A DNA stretch of 64,000 nucleotides from Chryseobacterium vaccae (lineage in GTDB: Bacteria > Bacteroidota > Bacteroidia > Flavobacteriales > Weeksellaceae): assembly GCF_009602705.1 (NCBI RefSeq), contig NZ_VSWH01000001.1:1674001-1738000 (forward strand). The letters are read 5' to 3'. This document shows, piece by piece, positions 8,977 to 17,038 of the stretch. Each line of letters starts with the position of its first letter. The first letter of the stretch is position 1. The position numbers and the translations under genes are program-made. Under the pieces are notes generated by a model, which searched no databases, was not told where the DNA came from, and saw only the letters and a program-made list of their open reading frames with translations.

Positions 8977-9003
8977 CAAATCCGCGGCAATGCCGCGGAT
9001 TTG
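8977..9003 (+). terminator. Hairpin after the small lipoprotein gene
   Basis: A 27-base near-perfect palindrome with core arms CAAATCCGCGGC / GCCGCGGATTTG. The stem is GC-rich but no T-tract follows directly, so termination is likely but less certain than at the other sites. Confidence 0.6.
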
Positions 9004-9311
9004 CACTTAAAAAAACTTGACTGAAAAAAACCGGGCAATCAACCCCGATTGTATGATATATAAATTCTAATTGTGTTTAACAATTTGTAAAGATGTATTT
9101 TGTTCTTACAGAATTGGTATCTGTTTTTTATTGAAGTCTAAAATTATAGTAAGCTTTTTACAATTTTAATTTTAGGAGTTGGGGTTTCCAAAACGAAAAA
9201 CCTTCTGGATAAAGCTTTCGCAAAGATATAGCAGTGAATAGCTTACATAAAACAATAGGTTATCTGTTTTCGTGAAAATGAAAAGACAGAATGCAGAAAA
9301 CAGACTATATT
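9004..9311. other. Intergenic region with an inverted repeat, no gene seen
   Basis: About 300 bases between the small lipoprotein and the AraC-type regulator gene. TTTTCGTGAAAA (9267-9278) and its reverse complement TTTTCACGAAAA (9319-9330) form 12-bp arms that span the end of the regulator gene. CTGTTTTC (9264-9271) can also pair with GAAAACAG (9296-9303). These may help end the regulator transcript. A minus-strand TATCTTTG (9228-9221) resembles a -7 box but faces no gene. Confidence 0.35.
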
Positions 9312-10934
9312 TTAATTGTTTTCACGAAAATGGGTATTATCCGGCTGAGCTTCTGCATCAAGATGTTTAATATAAGCCGAAGGAGAAAAATCCGTAACCG
9401 CCTTAAATACCGAAGCAAATTTACTGTGCGAAGAAAACCCGCACTCATCTGCAAGAATACTGATCTTATACTGTCTGTACCGATCATCATTAATCAGCTT
9501 ATCTACAATATAGTTAATTCTTAAACGATTGACATAAGTTTTAAAGTCAGCATTTTTATGCTGATTGATGACATAAGAAAGATACTTTGTATTGGTATTA
9601 AGTTCAGCTGCCAGAAATGACAGTGACATATTTTTGTTATTGTACAATTCTCCTTTTTCAAAATCCTCCAGAAGTTCCAGGAGTTTGGTTTCTGTTTCCT
9701 GGGTCATTAAAGGTTCATTTTTTTTCTTATTGCCGCCATTGTCTTTATCATCTACTTCTTCTACTGAAATATTGGAGAATTCTAAACCTCCGGATGATTT
9801 CACCTGTAAAGCTTCATCCTGGCTGGCAATCAGCTGTATCTGACTTCTTATAATGTTTCTTAACTTTGACCGTTGTTTTTTCTGTTTAATCCTGAAGAAA
9901 ATGATAATTCCTACCAGAGAAGTAAGCAGTACAATGATGGCTGTATTTTTGATGACACTGATGTGAGCACTTTTTTTATGAGGTTTCAGTACATTCTCAG
10001 TTATCCCGGTGATTTCACGGCTCCTGGCATCCATATCTTCATAAGCTCTTACATATTTTACCGCATACAATGAAGCTTTGAAATTATCTCCTATTCCTTC
10101 ATAGTAATCATTGATATTGGAATAAACAGCTTTTTTCAACTTAAGACTCCGGGAACTGTCGGCAATTTTTTCAGCTTTTTTAAGGTATACCTCAGCTTCC
10201 TTCCAGTTTTTCTGTTTCAGACGAATACCTCCAAGCCCGTTGTAAATTAGCCCCAGAATACAGCAGTCTTCTTTAAGCAGGGATTCCGCCTTATGATAAT
10301 ATGCTTCTGAAAGGTCATAATTCTCAAGCCTGAAATAGACATAGCCAAGCATCTGATGAGAGGCTGCTGCCGGCCGGTCATTATATTCTGGATCATTTTT
10401 TTCAAATTCTTTCAGTGAACGTTCAATATAGGGAATAGCGTTGGGAAAATTTCCTAATTCCATTTCATAATAAGCCAGTTCCTGATTCAGTAATCCTGCT
10501 GCTTCGCTTCTTTTCCCGGGATCGTTGATCTGTCCGGCTGATTTTAATCCTAACAGGGTATATTTTTTTGATCTTTCATACAGACCTACCAACCGATACT
10601 CTTTGGCAAGAAACCCATTGACCCGGGTAATCCATTCTGCATCTTTAATCTGGTTCAGCAGGGAATAGGCATTTTCACCATAGCATAGAGATTTCTTAAA
10701 TTCTCCGGCAAAATGATGAAGCTCTGCAACAAGTATAAGACTCTTCACCTTTTCCAGAGGTTCGTGTGCAGACATATATAAGGAATCTGCTTTTTTCAGG
10801 GCTTTGGGAATATCTTTTGGAATAACATGAACAGAAGTTCTTTCACAGATCTGATCGAAACTGTACTTCTTTTGGGCCAGAACAGGCACAGCAGTTATCA
10901 ATAAAAACAAAAATTTCAGCAGACTTCTGAACAT
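9312..10934 (-). CDS. AraC-family regulator with periplasmic TPRs and a membrane helix
   Basis: A sensor-regulator of the hybrid type common in Flavobacteria. From the chosen start (MFRSLLKFLFLLITAVPVLAQ) it has a signal peptide, about 280 residues of tetratricopeptide repeats (for example PAAASHQMLGYVYFRLENY and YNGLGGIRLKQKNWKEAEVY), a transmembrane helix (NTAIIVLLTSLVGIIIFFRI) and a cytoplasmic C-terminal AraC DNA-binding domain with two helix-turn-helices (LSFLAAELNTNTKYLSYVI; ISILADECGFSSHSKFASVF). An in-frame start at 10982 is possible because a -7 box lies at 11004-11011; I prefer 10934 because it gives a standard signal peptide. It is divergent from the thioredoxin-fold gene, a possible target. 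The ligand is unknown. Confidence 0.85.
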   Translation of the reverse strand: MFRSLLKFLFLLITAVPVLAQKKYSFDQICERTSVHVIPKDIPKALKKADSLYMSAHEPLEKVKSLILVAELHHFAGEFKKSLCYGENAYSLLNQIKDAEWITRVNGFLAKEYRLVGLYERSKKYTLLGLKSAGQINDPGKRSEAAGLLNQELAYYEMELGNFPNAIPYIERSLKEFEKNDPEYNDRPAAASHQMLGYVYFRLENYDLSEAYYHKAESLLKEDCCILGLIYNGLGGIRLKQKNWKEAEVYLKKAEKIADSSRSLKLKKAVYSNINDYYEGIGDNFKASLYAVKYVRAYEDMDARSREITGITENVLKPHKKSAHISVIKNTAIIVLLTSLVGIIIFFRIKQKKQRSKLRNIIRSQIQLIASQDEALQVKSSGGLEFSNISVEEVDDKDNGGNKKKNEPLMTQETETKLLELLEDFEKGELYNNKNMSLSFLAAELNTNTKYLSYVINQHKNADFKTYVNRLRINYIVDKLINDDRYRQYKISILADECGFSSHSKFASVFKAVTDFSPSAYIKHLDAEAQPDNTHFRENN

Positions 10935-11003
10935 AAAAGAATAAATTATTATGTAAATTGTATAATAATTCATCATTTTCATGGAGTGTCTTTTTGTTTT
11001 TTA

Positions 11004-11011
11004 CAAAGCTA
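11004..11011 (-). promoter_or_regulatory. -7 box of the AraC-type regulator gene
   Basis: Minus-strand TAGCTTTG fits TAnnTTTG. Transcription would start near 11000. Confidence 0.5.
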
Positions 11012-11203
11012 CTAATATTTTATTTTTTAATGAAACATTATCTTATTATTTAATTTTTTAACTAAAAATGTAAATTAAATTTATTTTAATAACAATATAA
11101 ACGAAATTTATGTTAAATTTTCTAAACAAATTATAACAATATTGAAAATAAAATTTTCGTAACTATTTTTAATTTGTATCGACTGATATGTTATCATAAT
11201 TAT

Positions 11204-11211
11204 TACATTTG
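11204..11211 (+). promoter_or_regulatory. -7 box of the thioredoxin-fold gene
   Basis: TACATTTG fits TAnnTTTG and ends 18 bases before the ATG at 11230. Confidence 0.6.
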
Positions 11212-11229
11212 TAATCAATAAAAAGTTTT

Positions 11230-12390
11230 ATGAAAAAAATAGCAATACTTTCCTCTTTATTTATAGGAGTTTTATCCTGGGCACAGGGAATTAAATTTGA
11301 AGACAGCAATTTTGCTGCAATTCTGGCAAAAGCAAAAAAAGAAAACAAACTGGTATTTATTGATGCTTACGCGTCATGGTGCGGACCATGTAAACTGATG
11401 GTAAAAAATATATTCCCGCTTCAGACGGTAGGAGATTATTATAATTCCCATTTTGTGAATGCAAAGATCGACATGGAAAAAGGAGAAGGAGTTGGCCTGG
11501 CAAAGAAATACAATGTAAAAGCATTTCCAACATACCTTTTTATTAATGGTGACGGTGAGGAAGTACACAGAACTTTAGGTTATGTGGAAGAAAAAGACTT
11601 CATTCAATTTGCGAAAGATGCAGAGGATCCTAATAAAAGACTGACTTCCTTGAAACAGAAGTTTGAAAAAGGAGAAAAGGATCCTGAATTCCTTAAAAAC
11701 CTTGCCAGCCTTACCATCTACAATGATGCAGAATTGGCAGGCAAAGTATTGGATCGTTATTTCCAGCAGAAAACAACTCTAGATCAGGAGGACGTACAGA
11801 TGCTTCTATCAGGAACTCAGAGTACAGAAAGCCCTTTGTACAAGATTTTCCAGGCTAAGAAAGCTGATATTACCAAAATTGTCCCTGAAGCTCAATATGA
11901 CAGATTCGACAAAAGTATTAAGCTGAATACTATCGCTAAAAAAGCATATAATGCTGATACAAAAACATGGAATGACAGCTATTTCATCACAGAAACTCAG
12001 AAGTTCATGACTAAAGAGGAAGCTGAAAAAACGCTGAAAAGAGCAAAAGCTTCCAGAGCCTTAAAAGATAAAGATATTCCGGCTTACGAAAAGTTAACCA
12101 TAGAACTGTATCAGGATATCAGTAAAGCAAGTTCTCAGGAATTAAATTCTATTGCATGGAATTTCTTTGAAAACGTAAACAGTAAACCGTCTTTACAGCA
12201 GGCCATCGTATGGGCTCAGGAGTCGGTAAAGAAAAAAGAAGAGTATGCCAATACAGATACATTAGCTAATCTTTATAACAAGATTGGAGACAAAAAGAAT
12301 GCAAAAATCTGGGCTGAAAAAGCAATCCAGCTTGCAAAAAGCGAAGGACAGGATTCAGGAGACACTGAAAAATTACTGAAAAGTCTTTAA
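11230..12390 (+). CDS. Secreted thioredoxin-fold protein with helical C-terminal domain
   Basis: A 386-residue periplasmic protein: signal peptide (MKKIAILSSLFIGVLSWAQG), a thioredoxin-fold domain at about residues 22-135 with active-site WCGPCK (Cys51, Cys54) and cis-Pro loop KAFPTYLF, then about 250 helical residues ending in a TPR-like segment (SLQQAIVWAQESVKKKEEY, NTDTLANLYNKIGDKKNAKIW). It should act as a thiol-disulfide exchange protein in the periplasm, probably reducing, as inferred from the CGPC motif. It has its own promoter box and a strong terminator, so it is monocistronic. Confidence 0.88.
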   Translation: MKKIAILSSLFIGVLSWAQGIKFEDSNFAAILAKAKKENKLVFIDAYASWCGPCKLMVKNIFPLQTVGDYYNSHFVNAKIDMEKGEGVGLAKKYNVKAFPTYLFINGDGEEVHRTLGYVEEKDFIQFAKDAEDPNKRLTSLKQKFEKGEKDPEFLKNLASLTIYNDAELAGKVLDRYFQQKTTLDQEDVQMLLSGTQSTESPLYKIFQAKKADITKIVPEAQYDRFDKSIKLNTIAKKAYNADTKTWNDSYFITETQKFMTKEEAEKTLKRAKASRALKDKDIPAYEKLTIELYQDISKASSQELNSIAWNFFENVNSKPSLQQAIVWAQESVKKKEEYANTDTLANLYNKIGDKKNAKIWAEKAIQLAKSEGQDSGDTEKLLKSL

Positions 12391-12402
12391 TCAATACCAT
12401 TT

Positions 12403-12437
12403 AAAAGCCCCGCAGAAATTTTCTGCGGGGCTTTTTT
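12403..12437 (+). terminator. Rho-independent terminator of the thioredoxin-fold gene
   Basis: AAAAGCCCCGCAGAA and TTCTGCGGGGCTTTT form perfect 15-bp arms around a 3-base loop, with a T-run. Confidence 0.93.
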
Positions 12438-12450
12438 ATTTTTAACAGGT

Positions 12451-12710
12451 CAATTACTTTCCTTCTCCCAGCTTCAAACCAGTTTAAGTCAAACGTTTTA
12501 TCCCGGACTCTGAGGTTATAATTGTTTTCAAATTTTGGTCGTATTAAAGCTCTATCAGAACAATATGAATCATTATAATGATCAGGTCGCTCCTACGGAG
12601 CACTTAAAAAAAATCAAATAACATTATATTTTTTTACAAAAATTTATAAATTGATCATCAATTATAACTCTAAATATAAGTCTGATTTTCTTATCCCGGA
12701 TTGAGGTTAA
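12451..12710. repeat. Dispersed intergenic repeat (family A), no gene
   Basis: The 300-base gap before fabH holds no gene. CCTTCTCCCAGCTTCAAACC (12461-12480) is close to CCAGCTCCCGGCTTCAAACC at 35403-35422. TTATCCCGGA followed by a TGAGGTTA core occurs twice here (12496-12518 and 12688-12710) and again in reverse near 46921-46942. A small hairpin GCTCC-TAC-GGAGC lies at 12589-12601. This looks like a degenerate copy of a repeat seen elsewhere in the window. Confidence 0.5.
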
Positions 12711-12738
12711 TTTATATTTCAGCTGCCCTTACTCTTTA

Positions 12739-13761
12739 TTAATATTCAAATAAAACACTTCCCCATGTAAATCCGCTTCCGAACGCTGAAAGAAGTACTA
12801 GATCTCCTCTTTTGATTTTTCCTTCTTCAATGGCTTCACTTAAAGCAATAGGAATAGATGCGGCTGTTGTATTTCCGTATTTCTGAATATTGTTGTGGAT
12901 TTTTTCATCCGGAAGTCCGAATTTCTGCTGTACAAATTGGGCAATTCTAAGATTGGCCTGATGCGGAATGAACATATCCAGATCTTCAATCTTTTTCCCT
13001 GCTTTATCCAAGGCTTCCTGCATGGTTTCAGGGAATCTTGTTACCGCATGTTTGAATACGAAGTTTCCGTTCATGATTGGGTATACTTCTTTATTCGTCA
13101 CATTTTCCGGTTCTTTTCTCATTCTGTCGCTCCATCCGAATTTAGATCCCGGGAACTGGGTACACAATTCATCAGCATATTTTCCTTCAGAATGCATATT
13201 TACGGCTAAAATATCTCCTGCATTTTCATCTTCTGTAGCAGAAAGTACAATAGCTCCTGCCCCATCTCCGAAAATCACGGAAACTCCTCTTCCTTCATCA
13301 GAAAAATCAAGTCCGAAAGAATGAATTTCTGCTCCTACAACCAATATATTTTTATAAGTACCCGATTTAATGAATGCATTGGCAACGCTCATCGCATATA
13401 CAAATCCGGAGCATTGATTTCTTACATCCAAAGCACCAATTGTTCCGCATCCAAGCATTTCCTGAAGTAATACCCCACATCCTGGAAAATAATAATCCGG
13501 TGAAAGGGTTGCAAAAATAATATAATCGATATCCTGAGCGATTAACCCTGCTTTTTCAATTGCTTTTTCAGAAGCTTTGAAACCTAAATAAGCACTGGTT
13601 TCCTGAGAATCATTCCTGTTTTTTCTGTGTCTTCTTTCCTTGATGCCTGTTCTTTCTGTAATCCATTCATCATTGGTAGTCATTAGTTTTGCTAGATCAT
13701 CATTGGTAACAACATTATCTGGCACATAAAATCCGATCCCTTTTATTGTACTTTTAATCAT
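12739..13761 (-). CDS. fabH: Beta-ketoacyl-ACP synthase III (FabH)
   Basis: KAS III condenses acetyl-CoA (or a branched acyl-CoA) with malonyl-ACP to begin fatty acid synthesis. The catalytic triad is visible: Cys117 (VRNQCSGF), His267 (IPHQANLRI) and Asn297 (KYGNTTAAS). The 340 residues fit the family. I start at MIKSTIKGIGFYVP; a longer reading to 13782 would use a TTG that lies inside the -7 box at 13780-13787, so it can be excluded. Flavobacteria make mostly iso-branched fatty acids, so branched primer use is likely but is family knowledge. The genes usually found with fabH, rpmF and plsX, are not adjacent here. Confidence 0.95.
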   Translation of the reverse strand: MIKSTIKGIGFYVPDNVVTNDDLAKLMTTNDEWITERTGIKERRHRKNRNDSQETSAYLGFKASEKAIEKAGLIAQDIDYIIFATLSPDYYFPGCGVLLQEMLGCGTIGALDVRNQCSGFVYAMSVANAFIKSGTYKNILVVGAEIHSFGLDFSDEGRGVSVIFGDGAGAIVLSATEDENAGDILAVNMHSEGKYADELCTQFPGSKFGWSDRMRKEPENVTNKEVYPIMNGNFVFKHAVTRFPETMQEALDKAGKKIEDLDMFIPHQANLRIAQFVQQKFGLPDEKIHNNIQKYGNTTAASIPIALSEAIEEGKIKRGDLVLLSAFGSGFTWGSVLFEY

Positions 13762-13779
13762 ATAGTTTTTTAATTTTGG

Positions 13780-13787
13780 CAAAGATA
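13780..13787 (-). promoter_or_regulatory. -7 box of fabH
   Basis: Minus-strand TATCTTTG fits TAnnTTTG, with 18 bases between its end and the ATG at 13761. It decides the start codon of fabH. Confidence 0.65.
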
Positions 13788-13833
13788 AACTTATTTAACA
13801 CATAGTATTTCAAAATATTAGTATTTTTATTAT

Positions 13834-14733
13834 ATGCCAATTGATACAATATACAGAGACTCCCAATGCGAATGGGTAGATGTAGAGGCTCCCACAGCGG
13901 AGGACCTGAAGTTTCTTCACGAGAGATATGAGATCAATAATCTTCTTCTGGAAGACACTATGGATCCTAACCACCTTCCGAAATATGAAGAAGACGGAAA
14001 TGTAAAATTCTTTCTTCTCCGTGAAAGTACGGAACTGGAACGAAAAAATCTTAACACCATCAGTGATATCAGTACAAAAATCGGGATCTTTCTGCTGGAC
14101 AACACCATTATTACCATCCACAGGATGAAAACGAAAAGTATTTCGGAGACGAAAAAACAGCTTTCAACCCAACAGACAGAAGCTTCACCTTCCAAAGTTG
14201 CATTAATGATTGCGCTTCTGGTAATGAAAAGTTTTGACGATGAATCCGTAAGTCTTCTGGAAACCATGGATAATATTGAAAACGAGATCTTTCTTAAGAA
14301 CACTAACCATACAAACCAGATCCGGAGGCTTTATAAGCTGAAAAGAAAATCGGGACTTAATTCGCGGGTGCTTGTTATTTCCACGGATGCTGTAGATAAA
14401 TTCAAATTGTTAAACCTTCAGGATTCTGAGATTGTCGATTTAAAAGATAAGCACAAGGACGTTGTTGCCGATTTTGACCATCTGAATATTCAGATTACCA
14501 ACCTTATTTCCATGTTCCTGGCTCTTTCTGACCAAAAGGCGAATCAGGTGATGAAAGTACTGGCCATCTATTCGGTTTACTTCTTACCGATCACGTTTAT
14601 TGCCGGACTGTATGGAATGAACTTCGACAATATGCCGGAACTTCATCATAAATACGGCTATTTTATAACGCTTGGAGTAATGGCTGTGGTGGTGATCTGT
14701 ACCTTTATTTACGCGAGAAGGAAACAATGGTAG
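13834..14733 (+). CDS. CorA-family Mg2+/divalent cation transporter
   Basis: A 299-residue inner membrane channel of the CorA (2-TM-GxN) family. The N-terminal alpha/beta and long helical cytoplasmic part (about 1-235) is followed by two C-terminal transmembrane helices (VLAIYSVYFLPITFIAGL and YFITLGVMAVVVICTFIYA). The signature YGMNF sits between them, with Gly261-Met262-Asn263. Magnesium is the usual ion, but cobalt, nickel or zinc transport occurs in the family and cannot be told apart here. It is followed 53 bases later by the patatin gene in the same direction. Confidence 0.92.
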   Translation: MPIDTIYRDSQCEWVDVEAPTAEDLKFLHERYEINNLLLEDTMDPNHLPKYEEDGNVKFFLLRESTELERKNLNTISDISTKIGIFLLDNTIITIHRMKTKSISETKKQLSTQQTEASPSKVALMIALLVMKSFDDESVSLLETMDNIENEIFLKNTNHTNQIRRLYKLKRKSGLNSRVLVISTDAVDKFKLLNLQDSEIVDLKDKHKDVVADFDHLNIQITNLISMFLALSDQKANQVMKVLAIYSVYFLPITFIAGLYGMNFDNMPELHHKYGYFITLGVMAVVVICTFIYARRKQW

Positions 14734-14786
14734 CCAATCTGTAATAGCTCTCCCAAATAAACACCACCAACTCTAAAATATCCACC

Positions 14787-16373
14787 ATGAAAACCGAAGA
14801 CCTGAATACAATTCTTGAAAACGATATTCTTTCCGCGGAATCCAAAGAGAAACTTATTGCTCTGCATGAAAACATCTCTTCTAAAGAGTTTTCTGATCTG
14901 CTGGATGTTTACGGAAACCAGTATGTAGAATTTGTACAGGAAGGCGGCGGTGTGTGGGGAAGCGCACTCGTCGGTTATCTGTACGGACTGGAGATTTTTG
15001 GAATCCGTTTTCTGAAAGTGGCAGGAACAAGTGCCGGAGCGATCAATACGATGCTTATCGCAGCCTGTAAAACAAAAGAGGAAGCTAAAAGCGAAGTCAT
15101 TAAGGACATTTTATTCAGCTGGAATTTTGCTGATTTTATGGATGGAAAAACGTACGTAAAAACGACCATCCATGCTATACTGAATAATAAAAATTTCTTT
15201 AAAATCAATATCATTATCGCTATCGTATGCATTATTCTTCTCATCACCATTCCTTTTGCTGTTCCTTCTGAAACGATTCTGAATGCTAAACTCCTGTTTT
15301 TAATTCCCTTGATTCCGGCTATTATCCTTTTTTTCTGTATTAAAAAGCTTTATAATAATTTCAGAAAAGCCAACAGCGGGCTTAATCCGGGAACTGTTTT
15401 TTCAGACACTATGAAAACGGCACTGGACGGGTTCGGGATTAAAACGGTTGCCCAGCTCAATCAAAAGTTTATTCAGAAAGAACATGATCTCAACCTTAGT
15501 TACCGTTACGGAAACAATCAGGAATATTATCAGAAAACCCTTCAGAGTATTGAAGCCATTAAGCATAAAAATATTGAGCATATTGACCTGACACGGTATA
15601 AAATTTTCTATGAAAGTGCAGCCAATAATGATTATTATAAAAACAATCCGTTTTACCAGCTCCGGTCGGAATATGTAGTGGTTGCTACAGATATCAATGC
15701 CAAAATCAAAGTGGAGCTTCCTACAATGGCTAATCTGTACTGGTCAGAAGAAGAGTTAAAACACATCAGTCCAGCTGAATTTGTACGGGCTTCCATGTCT
15801 GTTCCCTTCTTTTTTGAACCATTTCAGAAAAGAATTAATAAAGATGAGGATTCCGTGAAGTATGCCTGGAAGTTCTGGATGAGTACAAAGCCCGAAGACA
15901 TCTACCCTGTCGGAATTTTTATTGACGGCGGAAGTATTTCTAATTTCCCGATTGATCTTTTTCACGCCAATGATGTTTTTTATCCCAGACTGCCATTATT
16001 CGGAGTACAGCTTACCAGCGATTCTGATATTCTTTCAGAGAAAGGAAAAACCAGTGAAGAAATTCTCAAAACTCCTTTTTCGTATGCAGGAAACATCATC
16101 AGTACTTTAAAAGGATTTAATGATAAATCTTTCCTTACCAAACACAGCTTTTACCGTCTGTTCAGCATTCAGTCTGTCAACTGTGGAACCAGCAGCTGGC
16201 TAAATTTCTTTATGAAGAAGGAAGAAAAAGAAGATCTTTTCAACAGAGGCTTTCAGGCGGCTTTGGATTTTCTTAATCAATTCGATTGGGAAAAATATAA
16301 ATATGAAAGAATGATGCTTTCAATGAAAGACAAAAAAATACTGAAGGAAGAAGATACACCGACAGTGGGGTAA
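14787..16373 (+). CDS. Patatin-like phospholipase with inserted membrane helices
   Basis: A 528-residue patatin-fold lipid hydrolase. The oxyanion loop EGGGVWGSA (residues 52-60) and nucleophile motif GTSAG (Ser82) are followed by the catalytic Asp380 in DGG (FIDGGSISNFP). Between them, at about residues 140-187, lie two strongly hydrophobic segments (NIIIAIVCIILLITIPFAV and LLFLIPLIPAIILFFCI) that could form a membrane hairpin, so the enzyme is probably anchored to the inner membrane. Phospholipase A activity is the family expectation; the substrate is not known. It may be cotranscribed with the CorA-like gene. Confidence 0.88.
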   Translation: MKTEDLNTILENDILSAESKEKLIALHENISSKEFSDLLDVYGNQYVEFVQEGGGVWGSALVGYLYGLEIFGIRFLKVAGTSAGAINTMLIAACKTKEEAKSEVIKDILFSWNFADFMDGKTYVKTTIHAILNNKNFFKINIIIAIVCIILLITIPFAVPSETILNAKLLFLIPLIPAIILFFCIKKLYNNFRKANSGLNPGTVFSDTMKTALDGFGIKTVAQLNQKFIQKEHDLNLSYRYGNNQEYYQKTLQSIEAIKHKNIEHIDLTRYKIFYESAANNDYYKNNPFYQLRSEYVVVATDINAKIKVELPTMANLYWSEEELKHISPAEFVRASMSVPFFFEPFQKRINKDEDSVKYAWKFWMSTKPEDIYPVGIFIDGGSISNFPIDLFHANDVFYPRLPLFGVQLTSDSDILSEKGKTSEEILKTPFSYAGNIISTLKGFNDKSFLTKHSFYRLFSIQSVNCGTSSWLNFFMKKEEKEDLFNRGFQAALDFLNQFDWEKYKYERMMLSMKDKKILKEEDTPTVG

Positions 16374-16434
16374 GGAATTTTGAGTATTTTTAACTATTAA
16401 AATCTGTAAAAAGAATTTTCAATAATCGGAATAC

Positions 16435-16908
16435 ATGAACTGGATTATCAGAAGCATTAAAAAGGTAAAATTTCATACCAATCTTCAGGAAATTTTAAAG
16501 CCTGTCTGGAAAAACATCACCGCCTATAACTGGATTCTTACTGATCTTGATTTCATGCCTGATGGTACCATTCCTATTAACTTTGACCATGATTTTTTTA
16601 TTTTGAATCACGGACAATTTGAGCGGATTTACAACAGCAATACTCAGATCATCTGGGGAATCATTGCTGCTGTACCTTCTGCTACTGAACCGGATTCAAT
16701 GTACATTTCTCAATTATCTGCTGAAGATCCTGATGTCTGGAAAAGCAATCATTTTTCAATTCAGGAAAGCGTTTTAGAAATTATAGCTTTTGACAGCAGC
16801 TATACCATCGTGAAATTTAAAGATAAAAACCTTTCTGATCGGTTTAAGGACTATTTTCAGGAGCAGGCAATAGATTTGGATTACTTTAATAAAAAATATT
16901 CCGGCTAA
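16435..16908 (+). CDS. Hypothetical protein, cytoplasmic
   Basis: A 157-residue protein without signal peptide or membrane helix: MNWIIRSIKKVKFHTNLQEI, then a mixed alpha/beta part with many Trp and Asp residues (AYNWILTDLDFMPDGTIPINFDHDFFI, WGIIAAVPSATEPDSMYISQL) and a charged C-terminus. I recognise no family. It follows the patatin gene by 61 bases in the same direction and could be the last gene of that unit. Confidence 0.65.
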   Translation: MNWIIRSIKKVKFHTNLQEILKPVWKNITAYNWILTDLDFMPDGTIPINFDHDFFILNHGQFERIYNSNTQIIWGIIAAVPSATEPDSMYISQLSAEDPDVWKSNHFSIQESVLEIIAFDSSYTIVKFKDKNLSDRFKDYFQEQAIDLDYFNKKYSG

Positions 16909-17038
16909 AAAAATAACATCAACATCACAGTATGCCATTAACTCATTGAAAATGAAATCAATTTTAATTAGAAGTTATATTTATATTTTGTAATTTCACC
17001 TATAATTCACAAAAAACCACCCTTCAAAAGTACTGTTT

